A stretch of 64,000 bases of DNA from Blasia pusilla (Eukaryota > Marchantiophyta > Marchantiopsida > Blasiales), in contig CM114271.1 of assembly GCA_050084515.1 (NCBI GenBank), forward strand, positions 61,008,001-61,072,000, in the 5' to 3' direction. The notes under the pieces are model-generated. The model was not told where the DNA came from and ran no database searches. It was given only the letters and a program-made list of their open reading frames with translations. Shown here in pieces: positions 23,555 through 36,959 of the stretch. The stretch's first letter is position 1. The number at the start of each line of letters is the position of its first letter. The position numbers and the translations under genes are program-made.

Positions 23555-23877
23555 TGTAGAAAACTGCTAAACAAGCATAATTGGTGCAAAACGGCTCTCT
23601 CACACACACACCACCATGGAGAAAAAAATTTGCAATGAGAAACTGAGTGGAGGTTGGTCCTCTTCTCAATTATATAGGGCGTGTTCAAGCAACCCTAACC
23701 CTACCTTTAACCATAGTCTCGAGTTAGACTAACTGTGATTAACTAACCCTAGTTAAGATAATCGTGCTTAACTGACTAACCAAGATTAAGCTTCCCTACT
23801 TCGTGTGAGTACCAAATGTAGCAGTTCAGGTGTTTCATGAGAGGTGTCTCATGAGCTTGATTGTAACTCAATCTTCA
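23555..23877 (-). repeat. Full 5' LTR of copia element 1
   Basis: A 323-bp LTR bounded by TG and CA. It abuts the primer-binding site on one side and matches the truncated 3' LTR at 10376-10549. A TATA-like ATTATATAGG occurs near 23675. It is closely similar, in reverse orientation, to the LTR at 34682-34926. Confidence 0.9.
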
Positions 23878-25353
23878 ATATATCTAACACTTAATGAGGA
23901 AAGAGTTTACACACTGGCTGATTTTACTATACGACACTGTGTAGATGAATCCAAACTTACTTATGTCAGATTGGATAAGAATCATCTCACTCAGTTGTTT
24001 TCACTTGGATCGGAGCCAAATTTTTGGGACAGATTCGTCAGATCTAGAGTTCGTGATGGACGTTCTAGAACATTGATCCAAGCGTCGTGTTGCAATCCAA
24101 GTAGAAAAAGTTCCCGGTTGCACTTATCTTCAATTTTTAGCCACCATTGTTTCCTGAGAGAAACGTGTCAGCTACCCAACCACAATCCAATGCATCCGAT
24201 CAACAACTTCCATAGAGTAGTTGCAAAATATTTTTGTTAGTTTCCCCTAATTACTCAGATTTGCTGACTTTATTAAGTTTGTATGCTTTAAGATTGGGCG
24301 CGCTACATGGGGTAGTGGCTACGAAGGCACAAGGCCTCCGGAAAATGTGGTCTCTGATCGTCTCGCAAGCTATCACCACCACTTGCAGTACAACAGAATG
24401 GAATGCTCGAGGGACAGTTCCTGGTTCGAAGTCACTACTCTCTCCGATATAGACCACTAGCCAGTTCCCTAGCCCTCACCGTGTCACTTCAAGGAGACCG
24501 ATGCACATACAAAGAATGGCATATCATATGGTCATCCGAAGCCAAAACCGGTGTCTATAATGTAGGAGGGGAGTAAAGGAGTTAATCAGTGCTCTCACTA
24601 GCAAATGTTGTGGCCGGACCGGGATATGTCTTCCTGTAAAGACTTGTGTGCCTTTAGGGTCGTGACTGTACACCAAAGGCTACAATACATGCCTGCAATT
24701 GAAAGCATTTATTGCATGCAAAAGCAACATGAGCACGACTCGTGTTGCCCGCACTTGAGGACTATCACTACAACCTAGCACTGATATATGGCTGTTGCAA
24801 GAAGCTTTCATACTTAACAAAAGAATGTTGGATGGATTCTTTTGTAAAGTATGGCATTCTTACTAGTCTATTTTATTATTAGCAACCCTATTTGCACAAA
24901 CAGAGTAGTGAGATAAAAGACAAGATAGTAACAAACTTACAATTTTGTTTCTAATTCATATTTATATTTTTGAAAGGAAAAATAAAATGATTCTATCAAT
25001 TAAGATTAATTATTATTTAATTAATGGATGTTATTTTGGTGGGAGGATTAAGAGGAGTGAAAGGGAAAAGTAGATACTTATTCAACTTCTATGAAATTAT
25101 TCAAAGGAGTGGGATATTATTTAAATTTTAATTGACAAACAAGGTTATTTAAAAGAGTAGAATGTTTTTCTTCCTTTAACATTAAAATAAATAATTTTTA
25201 TTTAAATTTTAAAATGAAAAATATTTTTAAATAAAAATTGTTTCAATCCATTTAATAATTATTATTAAGAACATGCCTCTTAAAAATTATATTAGGAATA
25301 CGGAAATGATGATGTGAGTTTTAACGGAGTGTGTTCTCACTATTTAAATTACT
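23878..25353. other. Non-coding, repeat-derived stretch
   Basis: The first ~35 bases repeat the sequence flanking the gypsy LTR at 8801-8831. The rest to about 24830 is mixed composition with no recognisable protein. From 24840 to 25320 it is AT-rich and resembles the bodies at 31810-32150 and 61300-61770. Confidence 0.5.
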
Positions 25354-25400
25354 AGTTAGGATCCTAAGGGCCATGCGATGTACGACTTTTCGGAAAAGAC
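25354..25400 (-). mobile_element. Helitron-like 3' terminus
   Basis: On the minus strand the DNA ends CCTAACTAG followed by T, preceded by a decayed hairpin-like GCATGGCCC. The same terminus with a better hairpin occurs at 63833. The element would extend to the right into 25400 and beyond; its 5' end was not found. Confidence 0.5.
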
Positions 25401-27945
25401 CTGTGAAGGTGAAAAAAGTATTTCTGAGAGAAGTTTAGCGACATGCGTCAACGGCTTCGGAAAACTGCCATCCTCCCATTAATACATAATAATATCGATT
25501 TTCTTTTCTCCGAATCCTGCATCTCCTTTTTGTAAGTTTCTCCATTCGCTCGTTAGGGTCAATTCATAAGGTCTGATCATGAAATGACAAAACTTTTGTA
25601 CGTCCTCCTACAACCCGGGGCAGATCGGCGTTACGACTGTACGAGTAATTGTCGCCTCGGAATCAGGAAATCAGGAATATCCGTGTCGTTAAAAAATGGT
25701 AAGAGAAGACCGCCAGGAAATGGGGGATTTGGTTGTATGGAGTATGTGAAAACCGGTTCAAAATCCGGGCTTAAGTTCCCGGCTAGAAACTACCGGGCGA
25801 ACTCCCCGGGCGCTGGCTCCTACAACCGGTAACAAGTTAACAACCATGGCCTTATTGCTTGTGGCACGCCGGGACATGCTCCCGCACAGCGGGTACTTGA
25901 GGAACCCGTTCTGGACACATGGACTCGCCTGACGTCCCAGGCTCACAGCCGAGCGAGTCTCATCCCAGTTGCTCGACCAGGTCATCGGCTATTAACTTGC
26001 CTTGGCCAGGTCATCGCGGGTAAGTCACCCGATTAATTTCTTAGCATTTGGCTCGGAAGTTTTGTTTCGGTCTCCTTACCAGGGATTCCAGAACTATTAA
26101 AGGAGGATTCTTTCCTGATGTAACCTGACACGTGGCAGTGAGGCGGGATTTTGGGTGGACTAATATCTTCAAAAGTGGACTCAGACTAGTACTTTCAAGA
26201 GCCGCAAAAGCGATTTTGCAGGGTAGAAAGAATCCGATCTATCTTCGCATTACCTGAATCGGGTTGTCAAAAACCGGACAACGTCGGGAATGGCTGTAGG
26301 CGGTTTCGGCCTATCCAAAGTCTACCACACATGTTCCTCCGGAACTTAATACGGAATAATTGTTCAAAATCTATCCAGGTGGCGAATTCGTCCTTTCATG
26401 AAAGTGTCGTGTACCGGACTGGTAATTCGGAAAATCTATCCATCGTGCTCGTCTGGATACCCGGAGATAACATGACGCTATGAGATTCAAACTCACGGAT
26501 GCCCTGTACGTGTCACGAGACTGTAATCATCTAAGTCTATTTTGCTAATGGTAAAGAGAGTCGACGGGGAATCGGGGATACCAGAGATTCATGAAAAGCC
26601 CAATTCGACTGAGAATTAGTAAAGCTTGCACGATCGATCGACGTACACGAAAAGAATAATATCCTTTACTAGTTTATGTAATAATGGAATCACGTTCACG
26701 AACACCTGTATGGTCAACATCCTCCGGTTCACCTTCTGGTCCTCATATTCCTCAGTTATGAAGTTATGAACGAGTACTCGGCCTGGCGTAAGGACTGACG
26801 CATCACAGTGCTCCGCAGACTCGCCGATTAGCGGTGGTTGCTGAGTTCACACTTTACAGAAACCCAGCTACCTTTCTAGGATCTCCGTTCTGTGCGAATA
26901 CCTTAGATTGCCGTGGTTTTGCATTATCGTCTGCTTTTCTTCTTCCTGGGCCCACATTTGATTTTCAAAGGCACACATGTCCATTGGCTTTTGTCACCGA
27001 GGAGGCGCGGAGAACGATGTGTGCATCGAGATGATCGCCGATTGCGTATTCTGTATCAACCTGTTATAAAGTGCTCAACTCACAATTTTAAATTGAAAAG
27101 TCGTACAAAGTGCTGTCAAGTGATGTCACTCGAAGTTGATGCCTCGGAAGCTCCGGCTCAAAGTTAAAAGGCTGCATTTACTAATCACGGTGAATGGAAC
27201 TTTTGAAAAAAGCCGGTCCTTACTCCGTTTCCACAGATGGGAGTATCGAGTAGTACAGTTCAATGTAGTAATGTTAATATAAACGCTAAAAAATACAATT
27301 TAATTTTGAACAAACCGAAAGAGAAATATTAAGCTTCAGAATCTGTGTGCTAGTTTCTAGACGGATGCAATTTCATTTGGATATATGTATCCCACGCTGA
27401 TCACCGAATCGAGTCACGAGTCTTCGCAATCCTTGACAATGGACCGTCAGCAAGTTTGCCGTTCATTTTCTGGAGACTTGAAATCCCCATCAGTCTTGAC
27501 TCATACGAACAATTTCATATCGTCAAGAGTTATTCTCAATTTTGTTGAATTTACAATCGGCCTATCAGCTCGCGCCACCGGACCACTGGATGATTGCGAA
27601 CTCGCAACAGGTCAGGTACGTAGGTAGTGCAGCAGGGCGGAGCACAAGCTGTGTTGCGTGTAGATGATGACTCGCTCAGACTGAATCGATCCTGCAAGTT
27701 CTCTCATCGATTGAAGATTAATTCAGAGTATGAAAACGTTTCATCCCAGCGACGGATCATTTTGGTGTTGAGGTTTCATGTGTGTACTAACTGATGCGTA
27801 CGTTGGAGAGATTTCGGTGTCGACTAGCTAATTACTGCAAGCAGTACCACTCACTAACTCACTCACTGATCGATCGATCAATCGACCATTTGGCGTTGCT
27901 GAAACACCAGAAAAACTAGTTTAAACACGAGGTGGAGATGACGCG
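25401..27945. other. GC-balanced flank downstream of AMT1, no recognised gene
   Basis: Several ORFs of 60-85 codons (for example 25584-25832 and 26834-27034) have no recognisable motif. A short GATC-rich simple repeat lies at 27850-27885. The part next to 27945 should hold the AMT1 3' untranslated region, but I found no convincing poly(A) signal. Confidence 0.5.
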
Positions 27946-29478
27946 TCATGGGGTGTCTGCGGGCACCGTTTGCCCGTTACTTCTGTTATTCCTCGATCCA
28001 TCAGGGCCAAAGAGGAATTGAGGAGACTTGTCCTCGTGGTAATAGGCTTGGCCACCGTGTCTGGTCAGATCCATACCCTCCATCTCGTCTTCGGAAGAAA
28101 TTCTCAGAAGGCCAAATTTGTGCAGAACCCAGAACAACGGGACCATAGTGGCAGTCACCCATCCGAAAATGACCAAAACCTCGATGATCTGAGCTGCAAG
28201 AAGCTTGCCTCCTCCTCCCATGAAAAGGCCGTGTCCTCGGCCGGGCCCATATGCCTCAAATACGAACTTCTCCCGAGCGAAGAGCCCGGTAAAGATCAAG
28301 CCCCATGCACCGCAACCTCCATGCAGCTGTGCAGCTTCCAACGGATCGTCGTACTTGAGCTTCTCCGCCAAAAAGTTGAACCCCATCAACACCCAGGCAG
28401 CTCCGAATCCGCAGATGATGGCTGCCCAGGGCTCCACGACTGCGCATCCGGCAGTGATCGCTGCGAATCCTCCCAGCAAACCGTTGCACACGTCCGTGAC
28501 ATTCCAGTGCCCCGTGAAGAATCTACGAGCGAAGAGCGTGGTGAGAGCTGCTGCGCATCCCGCGAGAGTTGTAGTGACCGCAGTCCTCCCCACACCGGAC
28601 CAATTGCCTTCGAAAGTCGAGCCTTCGTACGGGACGACTATCTTCACGTACGAGCCAGGGTTGAATCCGAACCATCCGAACCACAGAAGAAAGCTTCCCA
28701 ACACCACCAACGACGCGCTGTGGCCTCTCATGTCCATGCCTGGCTTTCCGTCTTTCGCGAACCTCCCGATTCGAGGGCCTTCGATGTAAGCCCCCCACAA
28801 TCCTGCGATTCCTCCGACCATGTGGACTACCCCACTGCCTGCGAAGTCGATGGCTCCTACTCCAAACAGACGGTGATCCGTAGCGCCTGCTCCCAGCCAC
28901 CCATCCACGGACCAGAGCCAATGGGCGACGATGGGGTACACGAAGCCCGTGAGGAACGACGAATACACCAAGTATGCGACGAACTGTGTGCGCTCGGCGA
29001 TGGAGCCGCTGGTGATCCCAGCAGCAGCGATGGCGAAAGCCCACTGGAACAAGAAGAAACTGTAGTCGAATCCAGCGTCAGCGTTGGGGATGTGGTGTAA
29101 TCCGAAGAAGTTGCTTCCGATGAATCCGTTATTGTTGGAGCTTCGCCCGAAAGCGAACCCGAATCCGAAAAGGTAGAAGGAAATACCACCTGCCGCTGCA
29201 TCGAGCACGTTGGTCAACATAATATTCATGGTGTTCTTCGCTCGCACGGAACCTGCGCACAGCATGGCGAATCCGATCTGCATGGAGAAAACCAGATAGG
29301 CAGAGAACAACAGATAAGTATTGTCCACGGCCAGCGTGTGGGAGGACAAAGTCGACGAGATGCCATCGAATTTGGAGCACAGAAACTCTCCCAATTGGTT
29401 CGCACTCGAATTACTCGCTCCTCCTGCGGTCAGGAACCCCGTGAGCGTGCTCAAATCTCCTTCCGCACACCCTGCCAT
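27946..29478 (-). CDS. AMT1: AMT1-type high-affinity ammonium transporter
   Basis: Single open frame of 510 codons without introns, starting in a good context (ATGGCA) and ending TGA. AMT1 proteins move ammonium across the plasma membrane as trimers, each subunit with 11 membrane helices and its own pore. The AMT signature is at residues 211-230 ([20 protein letters not shown]). The two pore histidines are H219 and H386 (QLHGG), and D211 is the conserved Asp that stabilises the pore. The C-terminal tail keeps the [12 protein letters not shown] block, with T472 matching the Thr of Arabidopsis AMT1;1 whose phosphorylation shuts the trimer. About 500 residues is normal, and many plant AMT1 genes are intronless. 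This is the only intact host gene I recognise in the window, and nothing nearby suggests co-regulation. Plain AMT2/MEP proteins are less likely given the signature and tail. Confidence 0.97.
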   Translation of the reverse strand: MAGCAEGDLSTLTGFLTAGGASNSSANQLGEFLCSKFDGISSTLSSHTLAVDNTYLLFSAYLVFSMQIGFAMLCAGSVRAKNTMNIMLTNVLDAAAGGISFYLFGFGFAFGRSSNNNGFIGSNFFGLHHIPNADAGFDYSFFLFQWAFAIAAAGITSGSIAERTQFVAYLVYSSFLTGFVYPIVAHWLWSVDGWLGAGATDHRLFGVGAIDFAGSGVVHMVGGIAGLWGAYIEGPRIGRFAKDGKPGMDMRGHSASLVVLGSFLLWFGWFGFNPGSYVKIVVPYEGSTFEGNWSGVGRTAVTTTLAGCAAALTTLFARRFFTGHWNVTDVCNGLLGGFAAITAGCAVVEPWAAIICGFGAAWVLMGFNFLAEKLKYDDPLEAAQLHGGCGAWGLIFTGLFAREKFVFEAYGPGRGHGLFMGGGGKLLAAQIIEVLVIFGWVTATMVPLFWVLHKFGLLRISSEDEMEGMDLTRHGGQAYYHEDKSPQFLFGPDGSRNNRSNGQTVPADTP

Positions 29479-31099
29479 CTTTCTGCTCCCGGGAGATCAG
29501 CGACTCCCTTAGCCTCTAAATTGATCAGTCTAAGATGATGTCTTCTGATCCTATTGCCTCTGAAGACCCCTCGCGGAGTAGTACTCCTCGTCCGTTACAA
29601 GTTTGTGCTTGGGACGACTGACTGATGCTGGACGAACGAGTCAGTTCCTCATGAATCTGTTCGAATGGGCGCCAATAGTCAACCAAGAACCTAGACCGCC
29701 TGAATTTCTCCTACTCCTAGATCCTCGAATTGTATCTATCCGGGTCACTCACGCGCTCACTCGTGAGCTCCTGACATGGCCAGCCCTGCAGATGTGGAGG
29801 CCCCGAGAACAATGCTCAAAGCTGAAGTGATTAAGTGGACCGATCTGAGATGTTAAATATGGGAAGAAGCGACCGCGCCGGTGAACAATCGATGTGCATA
29901 CATATCCTCGTCACTGCACTCCCAATGCTTCAGCGGGTCAAAGCCGGTCCCAAATTTACTTCCGAGTTACCTGCGCTGTCCATGGAAAGTTACACGACGC
30001 TCCAAAGATTGTCGAAAGGCCCCCTGATTCGGCTCCCGGCGACCTTCGGGGGGGTAGTCCCCCTGGGCTCTCCACTCCGCCCACAGCTGCAGCGCTGATA
30101 AACTCGAGTCGCCTACTTCGCTCTTCAAGACATAAATAGACTAGATCCACTGTAGACTTTGAGAGAGGACTTCGTTCAAGAGTATCTCGGTGTCCACATC
30201 GATCTACCCCGAAGTCATAATCATAATAATGAGCTGTATGGCATCCCGGGAGGAACTCTGCTTTGTAAGCAGTTCCGGACTCCAGATTCTCGCAATGCAT
30301 AGTTGAGCCAACCCTTCCAAAGCTACGTCCGGGAATTCGACTGTGGATTCTGGGCTTGGGCTTGTCATCGAAAACACATGCACAACAATTATTCAGCAAA
30401 TGCCGGACACTTGGCCTTATTGATAAACGCGCTTATGCTCGGTCATCGAAGCCCTGCGACCTTCGGAAACCACGGTGACTTTTATGGAAATGAAGATTCA
30501 CAACTTTCTTCCCATGTCTGTGGAGGGATCCAAACCCGCCCCGCGAAGTACCCAAGGTGTACGAAACGCGGCGCCCGGACTACTGAGGACTATTTTTAAA
30601 CTACTTAAACTGGGAGAGGAATCCAGAGATTTATGGTCTAACATTAGATTGTTCGAGATCCACTCACGACATGCGCACACGGTTTGAAGTATAATGTGGG
30701 CGCTTGCCGCCTGGATCGCGCAAATGAGTGCCGTTTAAGCCTTAAGGATTCCTTTCTCTTTTGCAAGCTTTCTGAGCAGAATCTTTCTTTCACTACGAGA
30801 CAGCTGCGAGCGCGCGCTCATCCGTTTGGAAATGCAAGCCTCCACTTGGGTTGTGGTCCCGCGCCGGGAATCCATCCGGAGCACAACCTAAACGCGACAT
30901 ATCTGCTGCCATATTTATATTACGTGAGAGCTCTTGCAGTGATCCTGCCTTCTGACCTTCCCGAGAAACCAATCGTCGAGGACTCTTACGATTTATCTAA
31001 TGGGCGTCTTTCTTCGAAGCGTTTGGATGACAATTTTAGGGTCTGAGGAAAATTTGTGACGACAATTTTCTGATTCGTTGAGCGTCGACTCTTCTAAAC
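29479..31099. other. AMT1 upstream region, no recognised gene
   Basis: GC-balanced DNA that should contain the AMT1 promoter and 5' leader (minus strand). A TATA-like tract on the minus strand lies near 30130, about 650 bases from the start codon, but I cannot assign it with confidence. ORFs such as 29956-30399 and 30684-31046 have no recognisable motif. Confidence 0.5.
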
Positions 31100-32319
31100 T
31101 ACTGAGGTCATGTTATTGTGCACGAAGCCCTGAACTAAATTAAGTTCGGAGTGATTCGAACTGACTAGGATTTAAAAACGTTTTTTATATTGGGGTTGTT
31201 TAAGTAACTAACCCACATGTTTACTCAAATTCTGATAACGATTTATATCTGGGCCCGATCTCATAGGCCCTAATGGATTGGGAGACACAGGTGAGTCTCC
31301 TCTCTTCACCCAACTTGTCTCCTCTTGATACTAGTCAATGATGCACACGAAAATATATCCGTGGACTTTTTAAAGTCTTTCGGACTTAAATCCATGTTGT
31401 GGGCGGACTTGTCTCATCCATAATTTCTCCCACCTATTCAATTTTTTAAAATCTTGCCATGGACGACTCGGCCGACCTCTACAATTCATGTATTAATGAT
31501 GAACTCCTCCGAGGATATTTTTTATTCCGGTCGTCATAAAAGTCATAAGAAAAGGTTTTTGTACTAGACCTAATCATCATTTAGTAAGGTACTAGGGTTT
31601 TTTATTCTAGCTAGGACAGGTATTTTAAGTTCTCACGTGTATTTCCCGACATCTTCAGATACGACAAAACTAAGGAGAAAAAAAAAACTTTTGCTAGTGT
31701 ATAATCCAGTAAGGAATTAATGATGTTCGAAAGGTGTTTGCAAATCAAGGGAAATATTTTTAAATTACATATGGATAGTCTCAACGGAACATGTCTATAG
31801 AGGCAGTAAATATTAATCATTTAAATTTTAATATATCATTTAAATTTTAAGGGAGGAATGGAATTATCTAAAATAGAAACATATTATTACTCTTCTAAGA
31901 TTTAAAAAAATAAATTTTATATTTAAACCTGTAAATGAAAAATAATGTTCATTCTTATTCCATATTTTGGGAAAGGGAAATGAATTTGAATGGAAAAAAG
32001 AAATGATTTATTTAATTAATAATTTAGTATATTATTTTGGTAGGAAGAGTGGATGTTATTTTGGTAGGAAGAGTGGAAAGGGAAGAGTAGAAATGGGACG
32101 AAGCCAAATTGGAGCAAATTTAGGAGAGGGAAAAAATAGGAATTGACCCATATTAACAGGGGTCAAGCTACTCAAGAGAAATTCATTTCTTAGATAAATT
32201 AATACTCTTTTTTTTTAAATGGAGGCACGGATAAAGACAAGCTAATGGACCACATTATCCCAACTGTCTATCGTTCATCCCTCGTATTGAGCATTGGTGT
32301 TGAGTTATTGACCGTCAAT
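31100..32319. other. AT-rich repeat-like body
   Basis: No gene. A 21-base motif near 32032-32070 (TTATTTTGGTAGGAAGAGTGG) is tandemly repeated. The region from 31810 to 32150 resembles 61300-61770 and 24900-25300, so these probably come from one family of AT-rich non-autonomous elements. Confidence 0.5.
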
Positions 32320-34680
32320 CAACATTTTTGGAATTATCAAGAGCAGTGTAGGTGTCTCATCATCAAGTGTTACACACTAATTGAGTAGAAGGAAGGTAAA
32401 GTTCCAATAGCATCAAATGGTCTTTGTGCTCTTGAAAATGTTCTCTATATATGTTCCAACCATTGTAAGAAATTTCATCTCTGTACGACAGATAGTAGAA
32501 GAAGGTTATCAAGTGAAATTTAACACAAATGGTTGTTTCATTGAAACAATGGATGACCAGACTATGATAGCCAAAGCAATTAGATCTGACATAATATTCA
32601 AATTTAATGTTTCTATGCTAGAGATTCAAACAACAATTTATGGTCAAACTGGCCAATAAGTCACAGATTTAAATGTGTGGTATAAGAGAATTAGACATAT
32701 GAATCTTTAAAGATTACAAAATCTTTCATTATCTAATCTAGTAATAAGACTTCCTAAATTAGTGATTCCTATTATGTTAGAGATATACCCTGCTTGTCAA
32801 TTTGGAAAATAAGATAGATTTCCATTTCCAAAGCAAGGTAGAAAGAACATCCAAGATATTGGAGTTGATTCACAATGATTTGTGGACAACATCACAACAT
32901 AGCCTTAATTAGTGGTTGCCAATACTTTGTTTCATTTATTGAGATTTCTCTAAGTATATATGGGTATACTTTCTGTAAGCCAAGTCAAAAGTATTCTCAA
33001 TGTTACAAATATTCAGAATTATGGTAGAGAAGCATACTGGAGAATACATTCTCAAATTGCGGTGTGATGGAGGAAAAGAGTACCTTTCAACATAGTTTGA
33101 TGATTACTTACATCAGAATGACATCCAACAACAAGTGACTTGTCGTTACATTCCACAAAAAAATGGGGTGGCTAAGAGAAGAATCGACATATGCCTAAGG
33201 TGGCAGGTGCTATGTTGAATGAGAAGAACATGCCTAAGGTATATTGGGCAGAGGCTGTAGTGTGCATAGTCTTCTTAATCAACCGAACTCCAACCATAGG
33301 AAGTTTATGATAAGACTTCATTCAAAGTCTTCAAAGGAAGTAAACCTGATTTTTCATTCCTCAAAGTATTTGGATGTATTTGTTATGCTTATGTTCCTTC
33401 TTATAGCCGTAAAATATTAGAACCAAAATCTATCTTCATTGGCTCTGCTAATGGAACTAAGTGGTATAAGTACTACATATCATCATCTAGGCAACTTATT
33501 ATTAGTCATGATGTTGTCTTTGATGAGCTAAAGTCATGGTATGCTCCATGTGAGTCTATTTCATCTCTAAACTCATGTGTTGAGGGGGAGAATATGATTA
33601 CAAACCAACAAATATTGCCTCCCCAAGTATTAGTGTAGGATTATGAGAGGTCCTAGATTCGTTAGGAAAATCTATCAATCCATGGACGGGAAGGGTACGT
33701 ATTCAGTCTGTTGACACTAGTCAGAGCTCAAGTCAATTGTCAGAGGTATCCACCTCTAAATAATAACTTTGAGGATCAAGTAGAGTCATACATCTTGTTT
33801 ATAAATTCATAAATGAAGGATTTCTTGCGACACATTATATATATATATGATGACTACCCTTCAAGAACAAGAGCCGAGTCATTTTGAAGAAGCTACAAGC
33901 GAGGTCGAATGGATTGAAGCTATAGAGGAAAAGCTTGGTGCATTAAGACATCAATAGATTTCAGAGTTGGTTGATGTAGCTTCCAATAAGGAAGCTATTG
34001 GTTGTAAATGGATTTACAAAGTCAAGCGTAATCAAGATGGTATACAGAATAGATACAAAACTAGATTGGAAGTCAAGGGCTATGCAGAATAATATGGCTG
34101 CGATTATGAGGAGACATTTAGCCTTGTTGCAAACATCGCGACTACGAGAATAACGGATTGTAGTTGTAGTAAGTAAGAAGTGGAGATTACATCACATGGA
34201 CTTGAATAATGCCTTATTGAATGGAGATCTATATGAGGAGGTATACATGACTTAGCCACTTAGATATGAGCATCCAAAGTTTCCATTGTACGTATGCACA
34301 TTAAAGAAAGCTCTATACATGCTTAAGCAAGCTCCAAGAGCTTGGTATGACAAGATTATATATGTCTTACAAGAGTTGGGCTTTAGGGTATGTGATTCTA
34401 ACTCCTCGTTATATGTCTTGAGAGAACAAGATCATACGGTTATCATTGTGTTGTATGTTGATGACCTCTTGATTATTGAGAGTACGTACTGAAGATATGG
34501 TACAACAAGTCAAGCTAAAGTTATTGGCAGAATTTGATATGAAGGACTTGGGAGAACTTGAGTACTTTCTTGGTGTTGAGTTTATCAAAGTTGGAGAGAG
34601 CATGTGGTTATTACAACGATAATATGCTCTTCGCATGCCTTCAAAATATGGTATAACGATTTGTAATCTACCTACTTCCA
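32320..34680 (+). pseudogene. Copia element 2: degraded pre-integrase, integrase and RT
   Basis: Plus-strand copy of the same copia family as element 1. The pre-integrase block (VRNFISVRQIVEEGYQVKFN near 32470-32525) and VWYKRI mark its start. Integrase follows at about 33050-33480 and RT at about 33890-34680, with GCKWIYKVKRN, then LKKALYMLKQAPRAW and the catalytic YVDDLLI box near 34452-34475. Numerous stops and frameshifts make it dead. RT breaks off near 34680 and fuses directly to LTR sequence, so RNase H and the polypurine tract are deleted. Confidence 0.92.
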
Positions 34681-34681
34681 T

Positions 34682-34926
34682 ACGGAGTAGGGAAGCTTAA
34701 TCTTGGTTAGTCAATTAAGGGTGATTATCTTAACTAGGGATAATTAATCATAATTAATCTAACTCAATACTATGGTTAGGATTAGGGTTGCTTATACATA
34801 CCCTACATAATTGAGAAGGGGACTAGCCTCCATTCATTCTCTCATTGTAAAATTTGGTTCTCTATGGTGGTGTGTGAGTGTGAGAGTTGTATCCCATCAG
34901 TTATGTTTCTTTAGGAGTTTTCTACA
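34682..34926 (+). repeat. Truncated LTR of copia element 2
   Basis: Closely similar to the reverse complement of 23555-23820 (shared GTAGGGAAGCTTAATCTTGG and the terminal TTTTCTACA). The first part of the LTR is missing, deleted together with the RNase H region. Confidence 0.85.
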
Positions 34927-35890
34927 AGCATTTCTGAAATTTTGCCAATAGAAGCCTGTTTTCATCAAGAACCATGCTTGGATTATGGCCATTCAATTGC
35001 AATTAGATCCACTTCCCCCTCATAAGGATCACTGGTTGGTCTCTAAATTAAATACCATAGTCCAAAATCATAATATCTCATAGTATCCCAACATAAGCAT
35101 AGTTTGAGACTTTCTCACGGTCTATTATATTTTGAGAAGAAAAAATAGAAACTATCCTAGAATCATGAGTAGACTATGTTGTTGGCCCCCCTTCATCAAC
35201 CCGGAAATGATTTCTATAAGCCTTCATTCTTTTATAGGATTGATAAATCAAAGATGGTGGAACTACTAGTTTTAAAACTAAAGCATCCATCCCTTCACCT
35301 TCCTCAATCCACTCTTGAACCTTGGTTCTTATCCATGATGCAAAGGTCTCGTCCGTCCTTCCCTCTAACTTGAAAAGTCTGACATAGTTCAATAAGCACT
35401 TGTAAATAAGTACATTCAAGCTACATAACGATTCTACTCTACGCTCGATATTTCCTTATGAACTAAAAAAGAAAATACGTGGATATGAAAAGAAGATAAA
35501 TGTGCATTTACTCCAACCATTATCTTATGCATGATGTGTTTTCCAGAATATATTGATGCGCACTTAAAAGGAGAGTTTGCGATAGAGTTCTCTTCACACT
35601 TGCTCCTTCTAAGACCTCTCCGAGAACACCCTCCTCTTCTGTTGCATCCCACGCTCTTATTTTGACCACTTTGAAATCTCCATGTATTCAATTATGAAGC
35701 CCAAAGCCTTATCCAAGATATCTCCTTCGGCCATGCATCCTTCAAGCCTAGCACGAGATCTTACATAGCCTTTTAATACATCTAAATACCTCTCCATAGG
35801 ATACATCCATCAGTAGGCCGATGGACCACAAATATCCAACTCTTCAACTAAATGGACCATAAGGTGTGTCATTATGTCAAACTAGCAATA
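34927..35890. other. Non-coding stretch between copia 2 and a Helitron
   Basis: Short ORFs only (35174-35419 minus, 35434-35691 minus), with no recognised motif. Confidence 0.5.
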
Positions 35891-36081
35891 CTAGTAAGAT
35901 GCTCGTGCAGTGCACGGGAAATAAAAAAGGGTTTGAATAGCTCATGAAGGGACTAATGATACGTCACACAAATTTTCTTGTTGCCCACAGCATGTGAAAC
36001 ATTTTCTTGCTACCCAGTGGCCAAGTGCTAAATATAGAGGTGTTTGCAAATCAAGAAGGCACTCTCCAATAATAATATAAA
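35891..36081 (-). mobile_element. Small non-autonomous Helitron (191 bp)
   Basis: Minus strand: begins (T)TTATATTATTATTGGAGAG (the usual TC start has decayed to TT) and ends CTAG. A GC hairpin (CCCGTGCACTGCACGAG) lies about ten bases before the end. It sits between host A and T, the normal Helitron target. Closely related to 60694-60908. Confidence 0.8.
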
Positions 36082-36959
36082 TTTTAATGATCTTTTGGCT
36101 CATGGGGTCGGGTCTCCAGTTTGTTTCTATTGTGCCTAGTGATTGGAAGCTACTCGATATTGATTGAGTATCGTGCCATGACGTTGTTGCCGCAACGTCT
36201 CACCAATTTATAGGCTATGCTGCTCATGGTCCCACCACATCCTCTCGATTATGGAGTTGCACCAAAATTGAGGAGGAAAGCTTTTATTTTCAATATTGCA
36301 GGGGGTGTTGTTGTTTTTTGCCTATTGTCCCTGAGTATTGTATCATTTGTAGTTGTTTTGTGCAACGATTGCACCACCATATTAGAGTAACTACATTACA
36401 CCATCAAAGAGGATTGAGTACCGTTAGCATCAAGGAGTATGACTTGCTAACTTGAGGAGTTTGTCTTCATGACCAAGTTGGGATCGAGCTTATAGTTGTT
36501 GAGGAGCAACATCAACATTGTGTTCAAGTTACTCATTCTGGTCTTTTATCCTACATGTAAGAGGGATTTTTAGGTATTGGGTATCTGATGTGGTAGTTGG
36601 GTTTGTAACGATATTGGGAGCATCCTTGATATATAAGGATAGGGGGGACATAGGCTTGTGTGGGATTTCCAAAATTGCGGTTATTCTATGTTGATGAGAG
36701 GATAGACTAGCATATGATAGGCCCCACCACATCTAAGTAGGAGAGATTGTGGACTGAGTGCCGCACATTTTAGGTTTGAGTGATTGAGGGATTACTTGTA
36801 AATTGAGAGTAATTTTTTTAGGGGGTATAAGCTAGAGTCATCATGGCATTCTGCAGGACTTTAAGAGGTGATGTGGTGCATATGTGAGTAGCCTTAGAGA
36901 TTTTACACATAGTAGCGCGAGATTTTGAGAGTGTCCACATGAGGGACCATCTCGACCTC

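Noticed and set aside
23883-23914. Copy of 8801-8831 as a target-site duplication of copia element 1
   Set aside because: At over 30 bases it is far too long for a copia target duplication and is not adjacent to the truncated LTR at 10376. It is more likely a piece of the same gypsy family as 8240-10390.
27970-29100. 376-codon plus-strand ORF opposite AMT1
   Set aside because: It lies entirely antisense to the AMT1 coding region, has no recognisable motif, and is low-complexity in Ser, Pro and Glu. It is a shadow of the codon bias of AMT1.
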